Notes: generated from the sequence alone by a model not told the origin. Shown: positions 10,566 to 22,467, numbered from the stretch's first letter. The stretch: 64,000 nt of DNA from Symsagittifera roscoffensis (GCF_963678635.1 NC_087068.1:58637896-58701895), one strand, 5' to 3'. Made by a program: numbers and translations.

Positions 10566-12014
10566 ATGTCCTTAAGGCTCGAGAAAGGGGAGGCAAGAGT
10601 CGGAAAGGCGGACCGGGATAAAGAAGTCGAATCAGGGATGATAATGGCACCGCCCCCAAGTAAACCGATAAGGTCTAGGAAGAGGAGAAGAGAGACAGAA
10701 GAGTTGAGCAGTCCCTCGGCGGACGCAGTCTCTGAAAAGAATCTGAAGGAGACGACTCTCATGATTCTAGCGCGGTGGAAGACAGCGGCCTCCAAGGGCA
10801 GCTCCGCACCAAGGAAGCTGGCCAAGGTGATGAAGGGAATGGAAGTCTCGACAAGCTCGGCAACGGAGGAAGAGTTCAGACCTCAGAAGGCAAACACCAA
10901 AAGGGGTTCGACGAGTGGACAAACCTGGGAAGTGGACGTTGGCAAAGAATGGCTCTCGACTGAGCATCAGGCTACTAGGAAACAAGTGGCTAGCGATCCT
11001 TTTGAGAGAAATGCGACGAGGAATACCGCTCGACCTTGGTGGGTGGCTCTGGAGACCATAAAGGAAGTGGAAGACTGCCTGAAGAAACTCGATCGAGGAG
11101 TGTCCCGCAAGTGTCGTAATTGGGCTACCCAACAAAAAGCCGAGATTAACAAGTTAGAGTTGGGGAATCAGCTAAAACGAACTTGGCAAATTCTGCTGCG
11201 GGAATATTTCGAAGAGGCGATGAGAACACCCTCGTCCGCGTTGCCATTGATGGCAAATCCTTTCGTCAGGACGGGAGGACAGCTTATGATCGAATGGAGC
11301 TTTGTGAGAATAGAACTAGAGGTGTTGACCTCACACGATAAATTGAACCTGGGAAGCAAGAGTCTAGAGCTTTATCAATTGCTGGTGCAGCATATTGTCA
11401 GAGATAATTCCCGTTTGAGTCTAGCGAGGAGAAAAGATGCCACTTGTTTCTTGAGAAGGATAATGTCAATGATGACCAACAGCACCGTCCAAACGTGTCA
11501 TCAGAAGGCGACGGGAAGTAAAACTATGGAAAAGAGAGTCTCCACGGTCATCCTGAACGTGTACCAGAGTACTGGAATCGAAAAGGAGGATGGCTCCAGA
11601 CAGTCTCTGGAGAGTCACGGGAAACTTGACAAAATACTGAGATTCTACAACAAGAAGTTCCAAGAGGGGCATGACGTGCATCGAAATTTAGCCCTGGCTG
11701 GAGACTACTCGAAACTCAACAAACGGGGGAAACATCAATATGTATCTGGAGTAATGGGGGTAGCATACAGCTCTTTCTTGGACTCAGAGGCCGGGAATGC
11801 TCACAAGAATTATGAAGTGACAGAGCTGTTGAAGTTTTGGACAGAGAAGATAATTGAGATTGACCCAGTGAAAAGGGAAAGACCGAGCCTATGCCTGACA
11901 CTTGAGAAGATGCCAGAAGTAATCAGCGTACCGCGCTCGAACAAGAGTGTAGAACTGAAGGTGGGAAATGGAAACGTCATGCTGATTACGAATCTGGGGA
12001 CGGTTTGGAAGTAG
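10566..12014 (+). CDS. ORF E, N-terminal part, element 1 (482 aa)
   Basis: The longest open frame of the giant-element accessory block. It begins with a basic stretch (SRKRRRE, possible nuclear signal, near residues 37-43), then a Trp-containing helical domain and the motif LLREYFEEAMRTP near residue 210. That motif is shared with element 3 (RYFEEEMRTTP near 53758). Further landmarks are RRKDATCFLRR and YVSGVMGVAY. It ends at a TAG at 12012-12014 where element 2 keeps an open codon, so this is a premature stop and the protein continued. I recognise no family. Conservation across three elements argues for a real gene product. Confidence 0.55.
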   Translation: MSLRLEKGEARVGKADRDKEVESGMIMAPPPSKPIRSRKRRRETEELSSPSADAVSEKNLKETTLMILARWKTAASKGSSAPRKLAKVMKGMEVSTSSATEEEFRPQKANTKRGSTSGQTWEVDVGKEWLSTEHQATRKQVASDPFERNATRNTARPWWVALETIKEVEDCLKKLDRGVSRKCRNWATQQKAEINKLELGNQLKRTWQILLREYFEEAMRTPSSALPLMANPFVRTGGQLMIEWSFVRIELEVLTSHDKLNLGSKSLELYQLLVQHIVRDNSRLSLARRKDATCFLRRIMSMMTNSTVQTCHQKATGSKTMEKRVSTVILNVYQSTGIEKEDGSRQSLESHGKLDKILRFYNKKFQEGHDVHRNLALAGDYSKLNKRGKHQYVSGVMGVAYSSFLDSEAGNAHKNYEVTELLKFWTEKIIEIDPVKRERPSLCLTLEKMPEVISVPRSNKSVELKVGNGNVMLITNLGTVWK

Positions 12015-13865
12015 CTGAAGCCTTTCTGGTGCCCACATCCCCATGCGAGTTTTATTGAGGAAGTCACGGAGCGAGTGAGAGTGTCACCGACGAAGGATGA
12101 AGACTTGGGAACTCTGAATGTGGTAAATAAGCTGATCTGACCCCATAGCAAGGAGTCGGGAGAAACCGTGAGCAGGCTGGATAAATCAGTGAACAAGATG
12201 GAACCCGGTAGTTGTCTCGATCTGACGGGTGGAAGTGGAGAGCATTCCTGCGATGGACGGTCATGTGTCAGGATACAGTCCTTTCAGAAAGAAGATCTAG
12301 CCACTTGGTTTGGCGATATCACCGAGAAAGAGAAGAGTGAGTACAGATAGTGGCTGAGTGTTACACAAGCACCACTGTAAATATATCAACGGCGTTGGGG
12401 TTCTTCTCAAGGATGTGCAGCTTGCAGTCGCTGGAAATGCTGGAGTCAGAGCACCACTTAGTGACAGCGTTGAGCGCGGAGTCATGGCCTTGAGCGCTGC
12501 AAATAACCCAGTAGCACATCAGAGGGTGGAAGATTGGTCTTGAGGCGGAAATGGGATTTCCCGTGAGTGAAGCCTATAGTTTGCCAGTGAGCGCGAAGTC
12601 CCTAGTGGGATCAGTCATTGCCAACCTGTGTGGAAGCCACTATCCACTACGCATGGCGATGGTGGAGGTATCCAGCCAGAGGATAGAGATCGACAAAGCC
12701 TTCTCGGTACCCAAGTGCGTACGCCTGGCTCGAATGTCGCATCACTCGCACAGACTGTTGAGGAAGATTCTGGGGACTGTACCGGGGGAACAAAGAGATA
12801 AATTGAGTGAGATCTGGGGGGGGGGAGAACTTTTGAGTCTGGAAGGTGAGAACACGAGTGACTTCGAGAAACAGAACACGATCGGGAAGCCGATGAACAG
12901 TACTCCAGCCCTGGAGGAGAATTATGTGACGCACGAAAAGATGATGGAGCTGAAACCTCTGCTTGAAGATTCGGGAGAACGCAACCTCCGGAGTATAAAC
13001 CTCACAAATGGGGAAATCCCGTGCCACTGTCTCGCACAAACGGTTTGGTATCCGGAACACTCAAACCTCTGTTTGATATGGGACGTGGAGGAAGTTCGGT
13101 CAATCGGATTACCCTATCATCGACAAAACGTGACCCTACTGGTAGTGAGTTCAATGCTGGCGTTGTTGCTGTTGTTGTTGTTGTTGTTGTTGTTGTTGCT
13201 GTTGCTGTTGTTGTTGTTGTTGTTGTTATTGTTTGTGGTTATGCCGAAGGGAGCTCATAAAAGCTTCTCTTCGCCAGCATCGTAGTTTTGTATGGATCTT
13301 GAGATAGGATGGCGTTGAAATGCTGGCGTTGCGATGGATGGAAGAAAACGTGACAAAATATCGGGATTCGAAGGCACCGACAGCGGAATCGATACACGCT
13401 ATTGATTACAGCAGGAGACTTGAGTTGTTTGAAACTGCGTGCAAAGTATTCGCTATACCAATGGAGTTAAGGCACGTGTGGAGCCGCATAAGATTCTTCC
13501 CATGGTTTCGAGCGACGTTGACGTCTTGGTTAAACGTCGTGACGAAGGATCACATGAAGAAGCATCAGAAAGAATATCGACAGATCCTGGCTGAGATAGG
13601 GCCGGAAGCCTTCAACAGACCCTTGCTGACCCAACGTGATGCAATCACAACGGGCTGGAAAAGAGTTGATAGGGTGTCTAGGGATAACACCAAGGCGAGA
13701 GAGTCAATATTGGAAGAGGACTTAGCGAAGAACGTGCGCTTGAGCCTACACAACTCTTTTTGCCTGAACAGGGATTCTAAAGTGAAGGGTTTGCCGAACC
13801 AGGCGAAGAGATTGCAAGAGCAGAGGGAGTGGATGCGATCCTACGAACATTTAAAGGCTTGGTAA
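12015..13865 (+). pseudogene. ORF E, C-terminal part, element 1 (broken)
   Basis: Continuation of ORF E after the TAG at 12012. Pieces are 12015-12350 (cysteine-containing EPGSC...CDGRSC), 12551-13285 and 13320-13865. The middle piece carries RIEIDKAFSVPKCVRLARMS near 12683-12740, matching VDRAFSVSKCVRLARMS of element 3 near 55240. The HCLAQTVWYPEHSNLCLIW motif near 13027-13080 matches HCLLQTWWYPGRSNLVLIW there. A GTT microsatellite has been inserted at 13160-13240 and turns the frame into polyleucine. After it the frame resumes at MLALRWMEE (13320) and ends at a natural-looking TAA near 13863. No membrane role should be read into the polyleucine. Confidence 0.5.
13157..13320. repeat. (GTT)n microsatellite insertion in ORF E
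   Basis: About 70 bases of GTT/GCT triplets (13163-13235) plus extra sequence, flanked by the direct repeat ATGCTGGCGTTG at 13155-13166 and about 13320-13331. Element 3 reads straight through this place, so the segment is an expansion or insertion specific to element 1. It encodes polyleucine by chance of frame. Confidence 0.7.
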
Positions 13866-14703
13866 CAGATCGTGATCAGCTCCGACGATGAGGAAGCGCT
13901 GCTGAGACAGATCACAGTGTCAAATGCATCAGGGCCTAGCACCTCAAGGGAGAGGAGCACGAAGTGAACAGGAAGCTGAGTGTCGGTTTCTTGAGTCCTG
14001 AGAGGGAAGGAAAAGGGGGCTTGAGTGTGAACTTGGATGAAGTCTGAGGTCACGGAAAAGAAGTTTTAATGAACCAAAGTTTTGTTAATAATATGCTATA
14101 TCTAATATATGAATCAAAATGCTGCATGACAGTTTTCTGATTGGATGAGACAAAAGAAATTTTGATCATTAGCTTCAAAAGCGAAAAATTAGGTTGCAGG
14201 TGTATGCAGATTTTGATTGCTGTTTAGCGTTATGGTAACAATTTTGCATGGTTGTGAATTTAGATAAAGTTAACTCTGCTGCAAACTTCTGTAAATGACC
14301 ACCGGCACTGCATCTTGAGCAACACTCAACATTCTGGGGGTTCACTGACAGACGGCGACACGCGATGAAGGCATCGATCTTGAGTCCGGGAAGTATGTGC
14401 CAGTCGGTCATGTTTGGAATTTTGACCTCGAGAAAAGCAAGAAACATGATTTTGGGATGAAATGCAATTTTTCAAAAGTTCGCATTGAACATCTCATGCT
14501 CAAGTTTCTCGCGAAAACTGAAAATATCAAAAGAATAACAACAGAAGAACCGATTTACAATCGCTAGAAACTAGTCAAAAAAAGCAGCAGATATTAGATT
14601 ACACGAGAGTAGAGCTGTCGTATTCGAAACAGAAGGCAGAGCAATTGCGAGCAAAGAGGAGATCAATTAGAAGTGGACCAGAGTGAACCTTCGGTGGAAA
14701 GAT
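13866..14703 (+). other. 3' untranslated region of element 1
   Basis: Noncoding and AT-rich, matching 51551-52320 in element 2. Positions about 14345-14697 repeat an inner piece of the LTR itself (compare 1440-1745), so a partial LTR copy precedes the true 3' LTR. The purine-rich GGTGGAAAGA just before 14704 is a weak candidate polypurine tract. I see no gene. Confidence 0.5.
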
Positions 14704-15766
14704 TGATTGGACTTTGCACCTCCCGGTTTTGATTTTAGGGACCTTTTCTTGTCAAAAACATTATCAACAGGCTATAAGTGCCTAGCCATAGAGAAGCAAG
14801 TATTATCACAGGCACGTACTTCGATCTACAGTTAAAGTAGTAAAGAGCAATACTATAATCCGGGACATTGAGTAATCATTGAGGACTGTAGGTTGGAAAT
14901 TTAACCTTGAGCAGCGCAAGAAACATAATTTTGGGGTGAAATGAAATTTTTCAAAATTGGACATGCTCTAGTTTCTCGCGACAACCGAAAATATCAAGAT
15001 TTAAAAAATCATAAGAACCGATTTACAATCCCGGTAAAGTAGTCGGAAAAAGATCGGGAAATTGCTATTCACAATTTCCAGATATAATATCATACGAGAG
15101 TAGAGCTGTCTTATTCTTCTCAGAAGTCAGAAAGCAATCACGAGTAGAAGGAGAGCAAATTCGAGTGGACCAGAGTGAACCTTCGGTGGAAAGGTAGAAA
15201 ACCGAAGTCTCCCAATGGTCCAGCCCCAAAATTTTATTTCTCAAGTTAAAATTCAATTCTCAAGCTGGAACTTGTTAATATAAAGCTCCTCGAGTCAAAC
15301 TTAAATCCCTAGTCATCCTGGATTTACTTGTTAATTTAGTTACCCAAATTCTAGAGTGTGCCGGTATGTGAGTACCCAATTTAAATTTCTTGAGTGTGTT
15401 TTAAATTGTTATGTTGAGGTAAGGAGAGTTTTAGGTTGATCCATCTGAAATGTATCAAAGTTCCACTGTCTTATAAAAAGTAACTATACGGATTGTTCCG
15501 ACCCTGTTTTTAACGGCGTTCACGTGTTTTAGGTATTTTGAGACCTAAGTATGGGGACGTTTATATTTGCTAGAGTGGGGTGGTATCTTGGTAGTGGCCT
15601 CTAAGCTGTAACAAAGGTTTTAGTCTCATGTCGCAAGTGAACCGAATCGGCTCCGACCGTTTGAGGTAGAAAAACACAAGGGCTAGTGTCCCTGACTCTT
15701 GAGTCAATTGTTATAAGGCCTATTTTTCTTTAACCTCATATTTGACTTAAGTAGGCGACTGTTACA
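14704..15766 (+). repeat. LTR L2 (3' LTR of element 1)
   Basis: Starts TGATTGGAC, ends GACTGTTACA (GTTACA at 15761-15766). It is 1063 bases and colinear with L1, L3 and L4. It directly abuts nuclease-domain copy B, and with it forms the first 2.55 kb tandem unit. Confidence 0.7.
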
Positions 15767-17080
15767 AGAATAACGTCTTGACAGCGCCATAAATGTATTC
15801 TAAGGCACAAATTTTACAATGGTAGACGGTTTTAGAGTCCTGGATCGGTTATAGGAAGACCATCAGCATGCTATAAATACATGGAAATCGAAAATGAAAA
15901 GACAGCTACCCTAACCGAAAAGCTTTCCAAAATAGCTAAAACATCACCACAAGATGCGTTCTCCTGCTACACTAAGGAAGTTCAAACTAAATTAGGCTTT
16001 CTAGCCACAACAATTCCGGAAGCATTCAAGAAAATGGATGAAATTGAGAAAAATGTAAGACATCAGCTACTTCCTAGTAGTACTGGTAAAAACCATATAA
16101 CCGATGAAGATCGCAACCTTTTTGCACCACCACTAAGAATGGGAGGATTGAAACTCCTCAGTAACACGGATTTTTCCAGAAATTATGAGTGATCACAAGC
16201 CATTTGTGATCCGTTCGAAAACAGTGATCCACAAATAGCTGAAACGGAACACGATCTGATAAATAGAAACATCAAAACTGAGAGACAGAACATCACACTC
16301 TCAAAAAAGGATAAATTTATGGAAAATTGCCCACCAAAAAAAAACTGACAATAAATTTTGCGTCAAAGAAAGGAGCATCGAATTGGCTAAGCGTGCTACC
16401 CTTAAAAAGATACAATTTTTCCCTCAACAAATCACAGTTCAAAGATGGATTACATCTGAGATATGGATGGGAACCATCAAACATCCCACATACATGCCCA
16501 TGTGGACAACCGCTTACAATGATCCACTCACTTCATTGTCCCAAAGGTGGATACACTCACCTAAGACATAATGAAATTCGCGATACCTTTGATACATTCC
16601 TGGACGAAGTATGCCATGATGTTGAAATAGAGCCGAAACTTCAATCGTTGGAAGGCAAAAGCGTTCACAACAAAACAACCACTACTGAAGTTGACGCTCG
16701 ACTTGACATCAAGGCAAATGGACTCTGGGGAGGCCGATTCAGCCGAACCTTTTTCGGTGTAAAAATTTTCAACCCTGATGCTAAATCCTGCCCCAAAACT
16801 ATATCTGACGCGTACAAATATTATGAGAGTGTCAAAACATTAAAATACTAACAAAGAACTCTGGATGTCGAACACAGCAGCTTTGTTCCACTAATTTTTG
16901 CGTGTACCGGAGGAGCAGCACCAGGCTCTACAAAAACCATCCAGAAACTAGCAGAGAAACTAAGCGAGAAACGGAACGAATCATACTCGGACACAATAAA
17001 CTTTATCAGAATAAAAATAAGTTTTGCACTTTTGAGGAGTGCAATCCTCTGCCTTAGGGGTGCAAAAATCTTAAAAATAC
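15767..17080 (+). pseudogene. Nuclease-domain retroelement fragment, copy B
   Basis: C-terminal third of a polyprotein. The first part, open to 16192, has KLSKIAKTSPQDAF and the FAPPLRMGGLKLL motif, typical of the thumb/linker region after reverse transcriptase in this family. The second part (16327-16851) has a zinc finger CPCG...IHSLHC, RHNEIRD, then VDARLDI and FFGVKIF. In copy A the last motif is FFDVKIF, so the presumed catalytic Asp is Gly here. Breaks: TAG at 15833, TGA at 16190-16192, a frame change at an A9 run (16336-16344), and TAA at 16849-16851. The RT domain itself is absent. The fragment begins right after L2. Confidence 0.65.
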
Positions 17081-17257
17081 ATCCAACATAGACAATTCTA
17101 TCTGTGCTATAATCGGGGAGAGTAGATTTTAATTGACACTTTTCTTGATGCATTAAAACCGACTTGATTTATTCATAAAATTTTGCCGATGTATTTATAT
17201 AGCGTTGGTACGGCCCTATTCAACTTTTGCAATAGTAGTACAATAGTAATGCTCGAC
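17081..17257 (+). other. Trailer of nuclease-element copy B
   Basis: AT-rich noncoding sequence shared with copies A and C. It runs directly into L3 through the motif AATAGTAATGCTCGAC. Confidence 0.6.
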
Positions 17258-18319
17258 TGATTGGACTTTGCACCTCCCGGTTTTGATTTTAGGGACCTTT
17301 TCTTGGCAAAAACATTATCAACAGGCTATAAGTGCCTAGCCATAGAGAAGCAAGTATTATCACAGGCACGTACGTCGATCTACAGTTAAAGTAGTAAAGA
17401 GCAATACTATAATCCGGGACATTGAGTAATCATTGAGGACTGTGAATTGGAAGTTTGACCTTGAGCAGCGCAAGAAACATAATTTTGGGGTGAAATGAAA
17501 TTTTTCAAAATTGGACATGCTCTAGTTTCTCGCGACAACTGAAAATATCAAGATAAAAAAATCAGAAGAACCGATTTACAATCCCAGTAAAGTAGTCGGA
17601 AAAGCAGCGGGAAATTGCTATTCACAATTTCTAGATATAATATCATACGAGAGTAGAGCTGTCTTATTCTTGTCAGAAGTCGGAAAGCAATCACAAGTGG
17701 AAGGAGAGCAAATTCGAGTGGACCAGAGTCAGCCTTCGATAGAAAGGTATACAACCGAAGTCTCCCAATGGTCCAGCCCCAAAAACTTATTTCCCAAGTT
17801 AAAACTCATTTCTCAAGCTGGCACTTGTTGATTTAAAGCTCTTGGAGTCAAATTTAATTCCCTAGTTATTCTGGAGTTACTTGTTAATTTAGTTACCCAA
17901 ATTCTAGAGTGTGCCGGTATGTGAGTACCCAATTTAAATTTCTTGAGTGTGTTTTAAATTGTTATGTTGAGGTAAGGAGAGTTTTAGGTTGATCCATCTG
18001 AAAGGTATCAAAGTTCCACTGTCTAATAAAAAGTAACTATACGGATTGTTCCGACCCTGTTTTTAACCGCGTTCACGTGTTTTAGGTATTTTGAGACCTA
18101 AGTATGGGGATGTTCTTATTTGCTAGAGTGGGGTGGTATCTTGGTAGTGGCCTCTAAGCTGTAACAAAGGTTTTAGTCTCATGTCGCAAATGAACTGAAT
18201 CGGCTCCGACCGTTTGAGGTAGAAAAACACAAGGGCTAGTGTCCCTGACTCTTGAGTCAATTGTTATAAGGCCTATTTTTCTTTAACCTCATATATGACT
18301 TAAGTAGGCGACTGTTACA
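17258..18319 (+). repeat. LTR L3 (extra LTR)
   Basis: 1062 bases with the same TG...CA ends as L2. It is flanked on both sides by nuclease-domain fragments, and no element body is attached. It is best read as a solo LTR made by recombination or tandem duplication. Confidence 0.7.
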
Positions 18320-19632
18320 AAAATAACGTCGTGACAGCGCCATAAATGTATTCTAAGGCACAAATTTTACAATGGTAGACGGTTTTACAGTCCTGGATCG
18401 GTTATAGGAAGACCATCAGCATGCGATAAATACATGGAAATCGAAAATGAAAAGACAGCTACCCTAACTGAAAAGCTTTCCAAACTAGCTAAAACATCAC
18501 TACAAATTGCGTTCTCCTGCTACACTAAGGAAATTCAAATTAAGTTAGGCTTTCTAGCCACAACAATTCCGGAAGCATTCAAGAAAATGGATGAAATTGA
18601 GAAAAATGTAAGACATCAGCTACTTCCTAGTAGTACTGGTAAAAACCATATAACCGATGAAGATCGCAACCTTTTTGCACCACCACTAAGAATGGGAAGA
18701 TTGAAACTCCTCAGTAACACGGACTTTTCCAGAAATCATGAGTGGTCACAAGCCATTTGTGATCCGTTAGAAAACAGTGATCCAGAAATAGCTGAAACGG
18801 AACACGATCTGATAAATTGAAACATCAAAACTGAGAGACAGAACATCACCCTCTCAAAAAAGGATAAATTTATGGAAAATTGCCCATCAAAAAAAAACTG
18901 ACAATAAATCTTGCGTCACAGAAAGGAGCATCGAATTGGCTAAGCGTGCTACCCTTAAAAAGATACAATTTTTCCCTCAACAAATCACAGTTCAAAGATG
19001 GATTACATCTGAGATATGGATGGGAACCATCAAACACCCCACATACATGCCCATGTGGACAACCGCTTACAATGATCCACTCTCTTCATTGTCCCAAAGG
19101 TGGATACACTCACCTAAGACATAATGAAATTCGCGATACCTTTGATACATTCCTGGACGAAGTATGCCATGATGTTGAAATAGAGCCGAAACTTCAATCG
19201 TTGGAAGGCAAAAGCGTTCACAACAAAACAACCACTACTGAAGTTGACGCTCGACTTGACATCAAGGCAAATGGACTCTGGGGAGGCCGATTCAGCCGAA
19301 CCTTTTTCGGTGTAAAAATTTTCAACCCTGATGCTAAATCCTGCCCCAAAACTATATCTGACGCGTACAATTATTATGAGAGTGTCAAAACAATAAAAAA
19401 ACTAACAAAGAAGTCTAGATATGGAACACAGCAGCTTTGTTTCACTAACTTTTGCGTGTACCGGAGGAGCAGCACCAGGCTCTACAAAAATTATCCAGAA
19501 ACTAGCAGAGAAACTAAGCGAGAAACGGAACGAATCATACTCGGACACAATAAACTTTATCAGAATAAAAATAAGTTTTGCACTTTTGAGGAGTGCAGTC
19601 CATCCTTTGCCTTAGGGGTGCAAATATCTTAA
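18320..19632 (+). pseudogene. Nuclease-domain retroelement fragment, copy C
   Basis: Near-identical to copy B, 2553 bases further on. Part one is open to TGA at 18818-18820. Part two (18880-19632) holds the zinc finger, RHNEIRD, VDARLDI and FFGVKIF (presumed catalytic Asp already Gly, as in B). It shares the frame change at the A-run with B. It lacks B's TGA and TAA but carries its own extra base near 19393-19405, which shifts the last 70 residues out of frame; that part is open in another frame at 19421-19615. The copies therefore share some lesions and differ in others. Confidence 0.65.
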
Positions 19633-19815
19633 AAATACATCCAAGATAGACAATTCTATCTGTGCTATAATCGAGGAGAGTAGATTTTAATTGACACTTT
19701 TCTTGATGCATTAAAATCGACTTGATTTATTCATAAAATTTTGTCGATGTATTTATATAGCGTTGGTATGGCCCTATTCAACTTGTGCAATAGTAGTACA
19801 ATAGTAATGCTCGAC
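19633..19815 (+). other. Trailer of nuclease-element copy C
   Basis: AT-rich noncoding sequence, matching the copy B trailer and running into L4. Confidence 0.6.
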
Positions 19816-20849
19816 TGATTGGACTTTGCACCTCCCGGTTTTGATTTTAGGGACCTTTTCTAGTCAAAAACATTATCAACAGGCTAGAAGCAAGTATTAT
19901 CACAGGCACGTACGTCGATCTACAGTCAAAGTAGTAAAAAGCAATACTAAAATCCAGGACATTGAATGATCATTGAGGACTGTGAGTTGAAAATTTGACC
20001 TTGAGCAACGCAAGAAACATGATTTTGGGTTAAAATGAAATTTTTCAAAATTGGACATGCTCAAGTTTGTCGCGACAACTGAAAATATCAAGACAAAAAA
20101 AATCAGAAGAACCGATTTACAATCGCGGTAAAGTTGTCGGAAAAGCAGCGGGAAATTGCTATTCACAATTTCCAGATATAATATCATACGAGAGTAGAGC
20201 TGTCTTATTGTTGTCAGAAGTCGGAAAGCAATCACAAGTGGAAGGAGAGCAAATTCGAGTGGACCAGAGTCAGCCTTCGATAGAAAGGTAGACAACCGAA
20301 GTCTCCCAATGTTCCAGCCCCAAAAACTTATTTCTCAAGTTAAAACTCATTTCTCAAGCTGGCACTTGTTGATTTAAAGCTCCTGGAGTCAAATTTAATT
20401 CCCTAGTTATTCTGGAGTTACTTGTTAATTTAGTTACCCAAATTCTAGAGTGTGCCGGTATGTGAGTACCCAATTTAAATTTCTTGAGTGTGTTTTATAT
20501 TGTTATGTTGAGGTAAGGAGAGTTTTAGGTTGATCCATCTGAAATGAATCAAAATTCCACTGTCCAAAAAAAGTAACTATACGTATTGTTCCGACCCTGC
20601 GTTCAGTGTTTTAGGTATTTTGAGACCTAAGTATGGGGACGTTCTTATTTTCTAGAGTGGGGGAGGTATTTTGGTAGTAGCCTCTAAGCTGTAACAAAGG
20701 TTTCAGTCTCATGTCGCAAGTGAAACGAATTGGCTCCGACCGTTTCAGGTAGAAAAACACAAGAGATAATGTCCCTGACTCTTGACCCAATGGTTATAGG
20801 TCCTATTTTTCTTTAACCTCATATGTGACTTAAGTAGGCGACTGTTACA
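19816..20849 (+). repeat. LTR L4 (5' LTR of giant element 2)
   Basis: TGATTGGAC start and GACTGTTACA end (GTTACA at 20844-20849). It is about 1034 bases, shortened by small deletions such as the one near 19884. The element 2 leader follows, with the same post-LTR sequence as after L1, including the candidate primer-binding site at 20861. Confidence 0.7.
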
Positions 20850-22467
20850 TATTGTTTTTATTGCGCTCCTGAACGTTTTTACGACATCAAGACCACGGGA
20901 TCAAACCCACTTGACACATCTCCGGGCTACATGCCCAATCTAGACTATTGGTGGTACGGTTCAGCGGGAACGCGTAAGTCTTCCGGTTGTACCGTGATAG
21001 CTTTTTAAGAAAATTCGAGAAAATTTCCTGGTACGCTCTCCGAAAAAGGCCTAGCTAACCAAGTAAAGGGGGGGGGGGGGGGTAAAATGGGGGAGAAAAA
21101 ACGGGTAAAAGACGAAAAGCCAAACAGAAAGTCAAAAAAGAAAAAAAAGGAATAAAAAACCATAAAAAATAAAAAGGACAGTGGCATTGACTTCCAGATT
21201 GATTGGATCAAACCTTTATATTAATTGAAATGGTATACCCATACTGTTTTCCAATGAGACCGATCGTTTCGATCAAATCAGCGACTTTCTACAGGTGCCC
21301 AATTGTGGGGCGTTGTAAAGGGTTTTCAGATGGCTTGCAACTTCACCGGACCGCTAGGAGACTTGACTGGAACAGGTGACCAGCCAAGTGGGAAAATGGT
21401 TCTCAAGAAGGAGACCGGAGAAGTGCTGGAAACGCCAAGGAGACATCCAGCTTGGACAAGAACAAGCAGAGAAGGGCACACAGGGGTGTTCTGTTTGGTC
21501 GATCGACGGACCACTAGGAGACTTGACTGGAATAGGTGACGAGCCAAGTGGGAAAGTGGTGCTGGAGAGTTGTGCTGGACACGCCAAGGAGACAACCAGC
21601 ACGGAATCGGAACAAACAAAGAAGGACTCATTGGTGTGTTCAGTATGGTCAATCGGGTATCGTTAAAATCCACATTACGTTATAGAAAATAAGTGTAAAA
21701 TTGGATAAGCGGATACCCACTGTTTTGAGGATACGTTTTAACTTTTTAGGATACGTTTTAAGGATACGTTTTCAGGATACGGAAACAGATTCTACGATTT
21801 TCTCTCAAGAGGCTTAGCACTCATCGCGCTTAAGATAATTTTCGGCTTAAGAGGGGGCTGAATAGGGGGGATGTTAGAAGGGTGGCTGGATAATTTAGAG
21901 GTTGGCGGTTGCAAATTGTAAAAAGGGGGGACACATTATAGTAACTATATAATCGATATCGTCGATTTAGTTACATTAGTATAACCAGAGTGGGGAAGTT
22001 TCATCTCAAGACCCAAAACAAGAGTTGCAACGCGAAGATATCCAAACTTAAAATCGAATTAAGGTAGGTAACCTGGTCGGATCGGAAATAGACAGTTTTT
22101 GAAACCCGGAAGGAGAATGCCCCATAAGAATCGTTAGTAGGGGGGGGGGGACGCGTAGCAATCAGTCACCAGACATTTTTTTGACGAAAGGACGACATTG
22201 GTCATCTTTGAATTTTAGGAAGGTTCAGCTTTTTTTAAATCGTTTTTCTCGTTTAAATCTTTACATTTTTGGAATTAATTTTATCGGTTTTTGAAGGACA
22301 GGTGACTACAAGACACATGCTAACAAGTCGTGTTTCGACCTGCATCGGATTAATATAGGGATATAATTATAGGGTGGCTGATAGGTAAAATTTTTGGACA
22401 GTAAGTTTGGGTTTTGTGGAAAATTTAAACACTAGAGCACAAGTGGTGGTACCGAGGATAGTGATCT
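20850..22467 (+). other. Leader region of giant element 2
   Basis: Colinear with 2320-3850. It holds a 15-base G-run near 21068, A-rich tracts, the leader ORF remains (21303-21666) and a short local repeat AGGATACGTTTT, about four times at 21726-21780, that element 1 has only once. No other coding sequence seen. Confidence 0.55.
21303..21666 (+). pseudogene. Leader ORF of element 2 (frameshifted)
   Basis: Counterpart of 2708-3070. The first module reads MWGVV...GDLTGTGDQPSGK in one frame to about 21440; the second module (GDLTGIGDEPSGK, ending SVWSIGYR) is in another frame within 21376-21666. The two 20-base starts of the modules lie 160 bases apart, like the 159 bases in element 1. Retention of both modules and of the SVWSIGYR end in two diverged elements supports past coding function. 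The product is unknown. Confidence 0.4.

Larger units (their letters stand above)
14704..19815. repeat. Tandem LTR plus nuclease-domain units (2.55 kb x2)
   Basis: Unit 1 is 14704-17257 and unit 2 is 17258-19815. Each is one LTR, one nuclease-domain fragment and its trailer, with only scattered differences between the two. The array is continued by L4 at 19816, which starts element 2. Simple target-site insertion does not make such a pattern, but unequal crossing-over between LTRs can. Confidence 0.8.

Noticed and set aside
13021-13285. Transmembrane protein (leucine run)
   Set aside because: The leucines are a GTT microsatellite inserted into ORF E; the homologue in element 3 has no such run.
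10566-13865. Envelope gene making this an errantivirus-like element
   Set aside because: ORF E is in an envelope-like place but has no signal peptide, cleavage site or true membrane segment.
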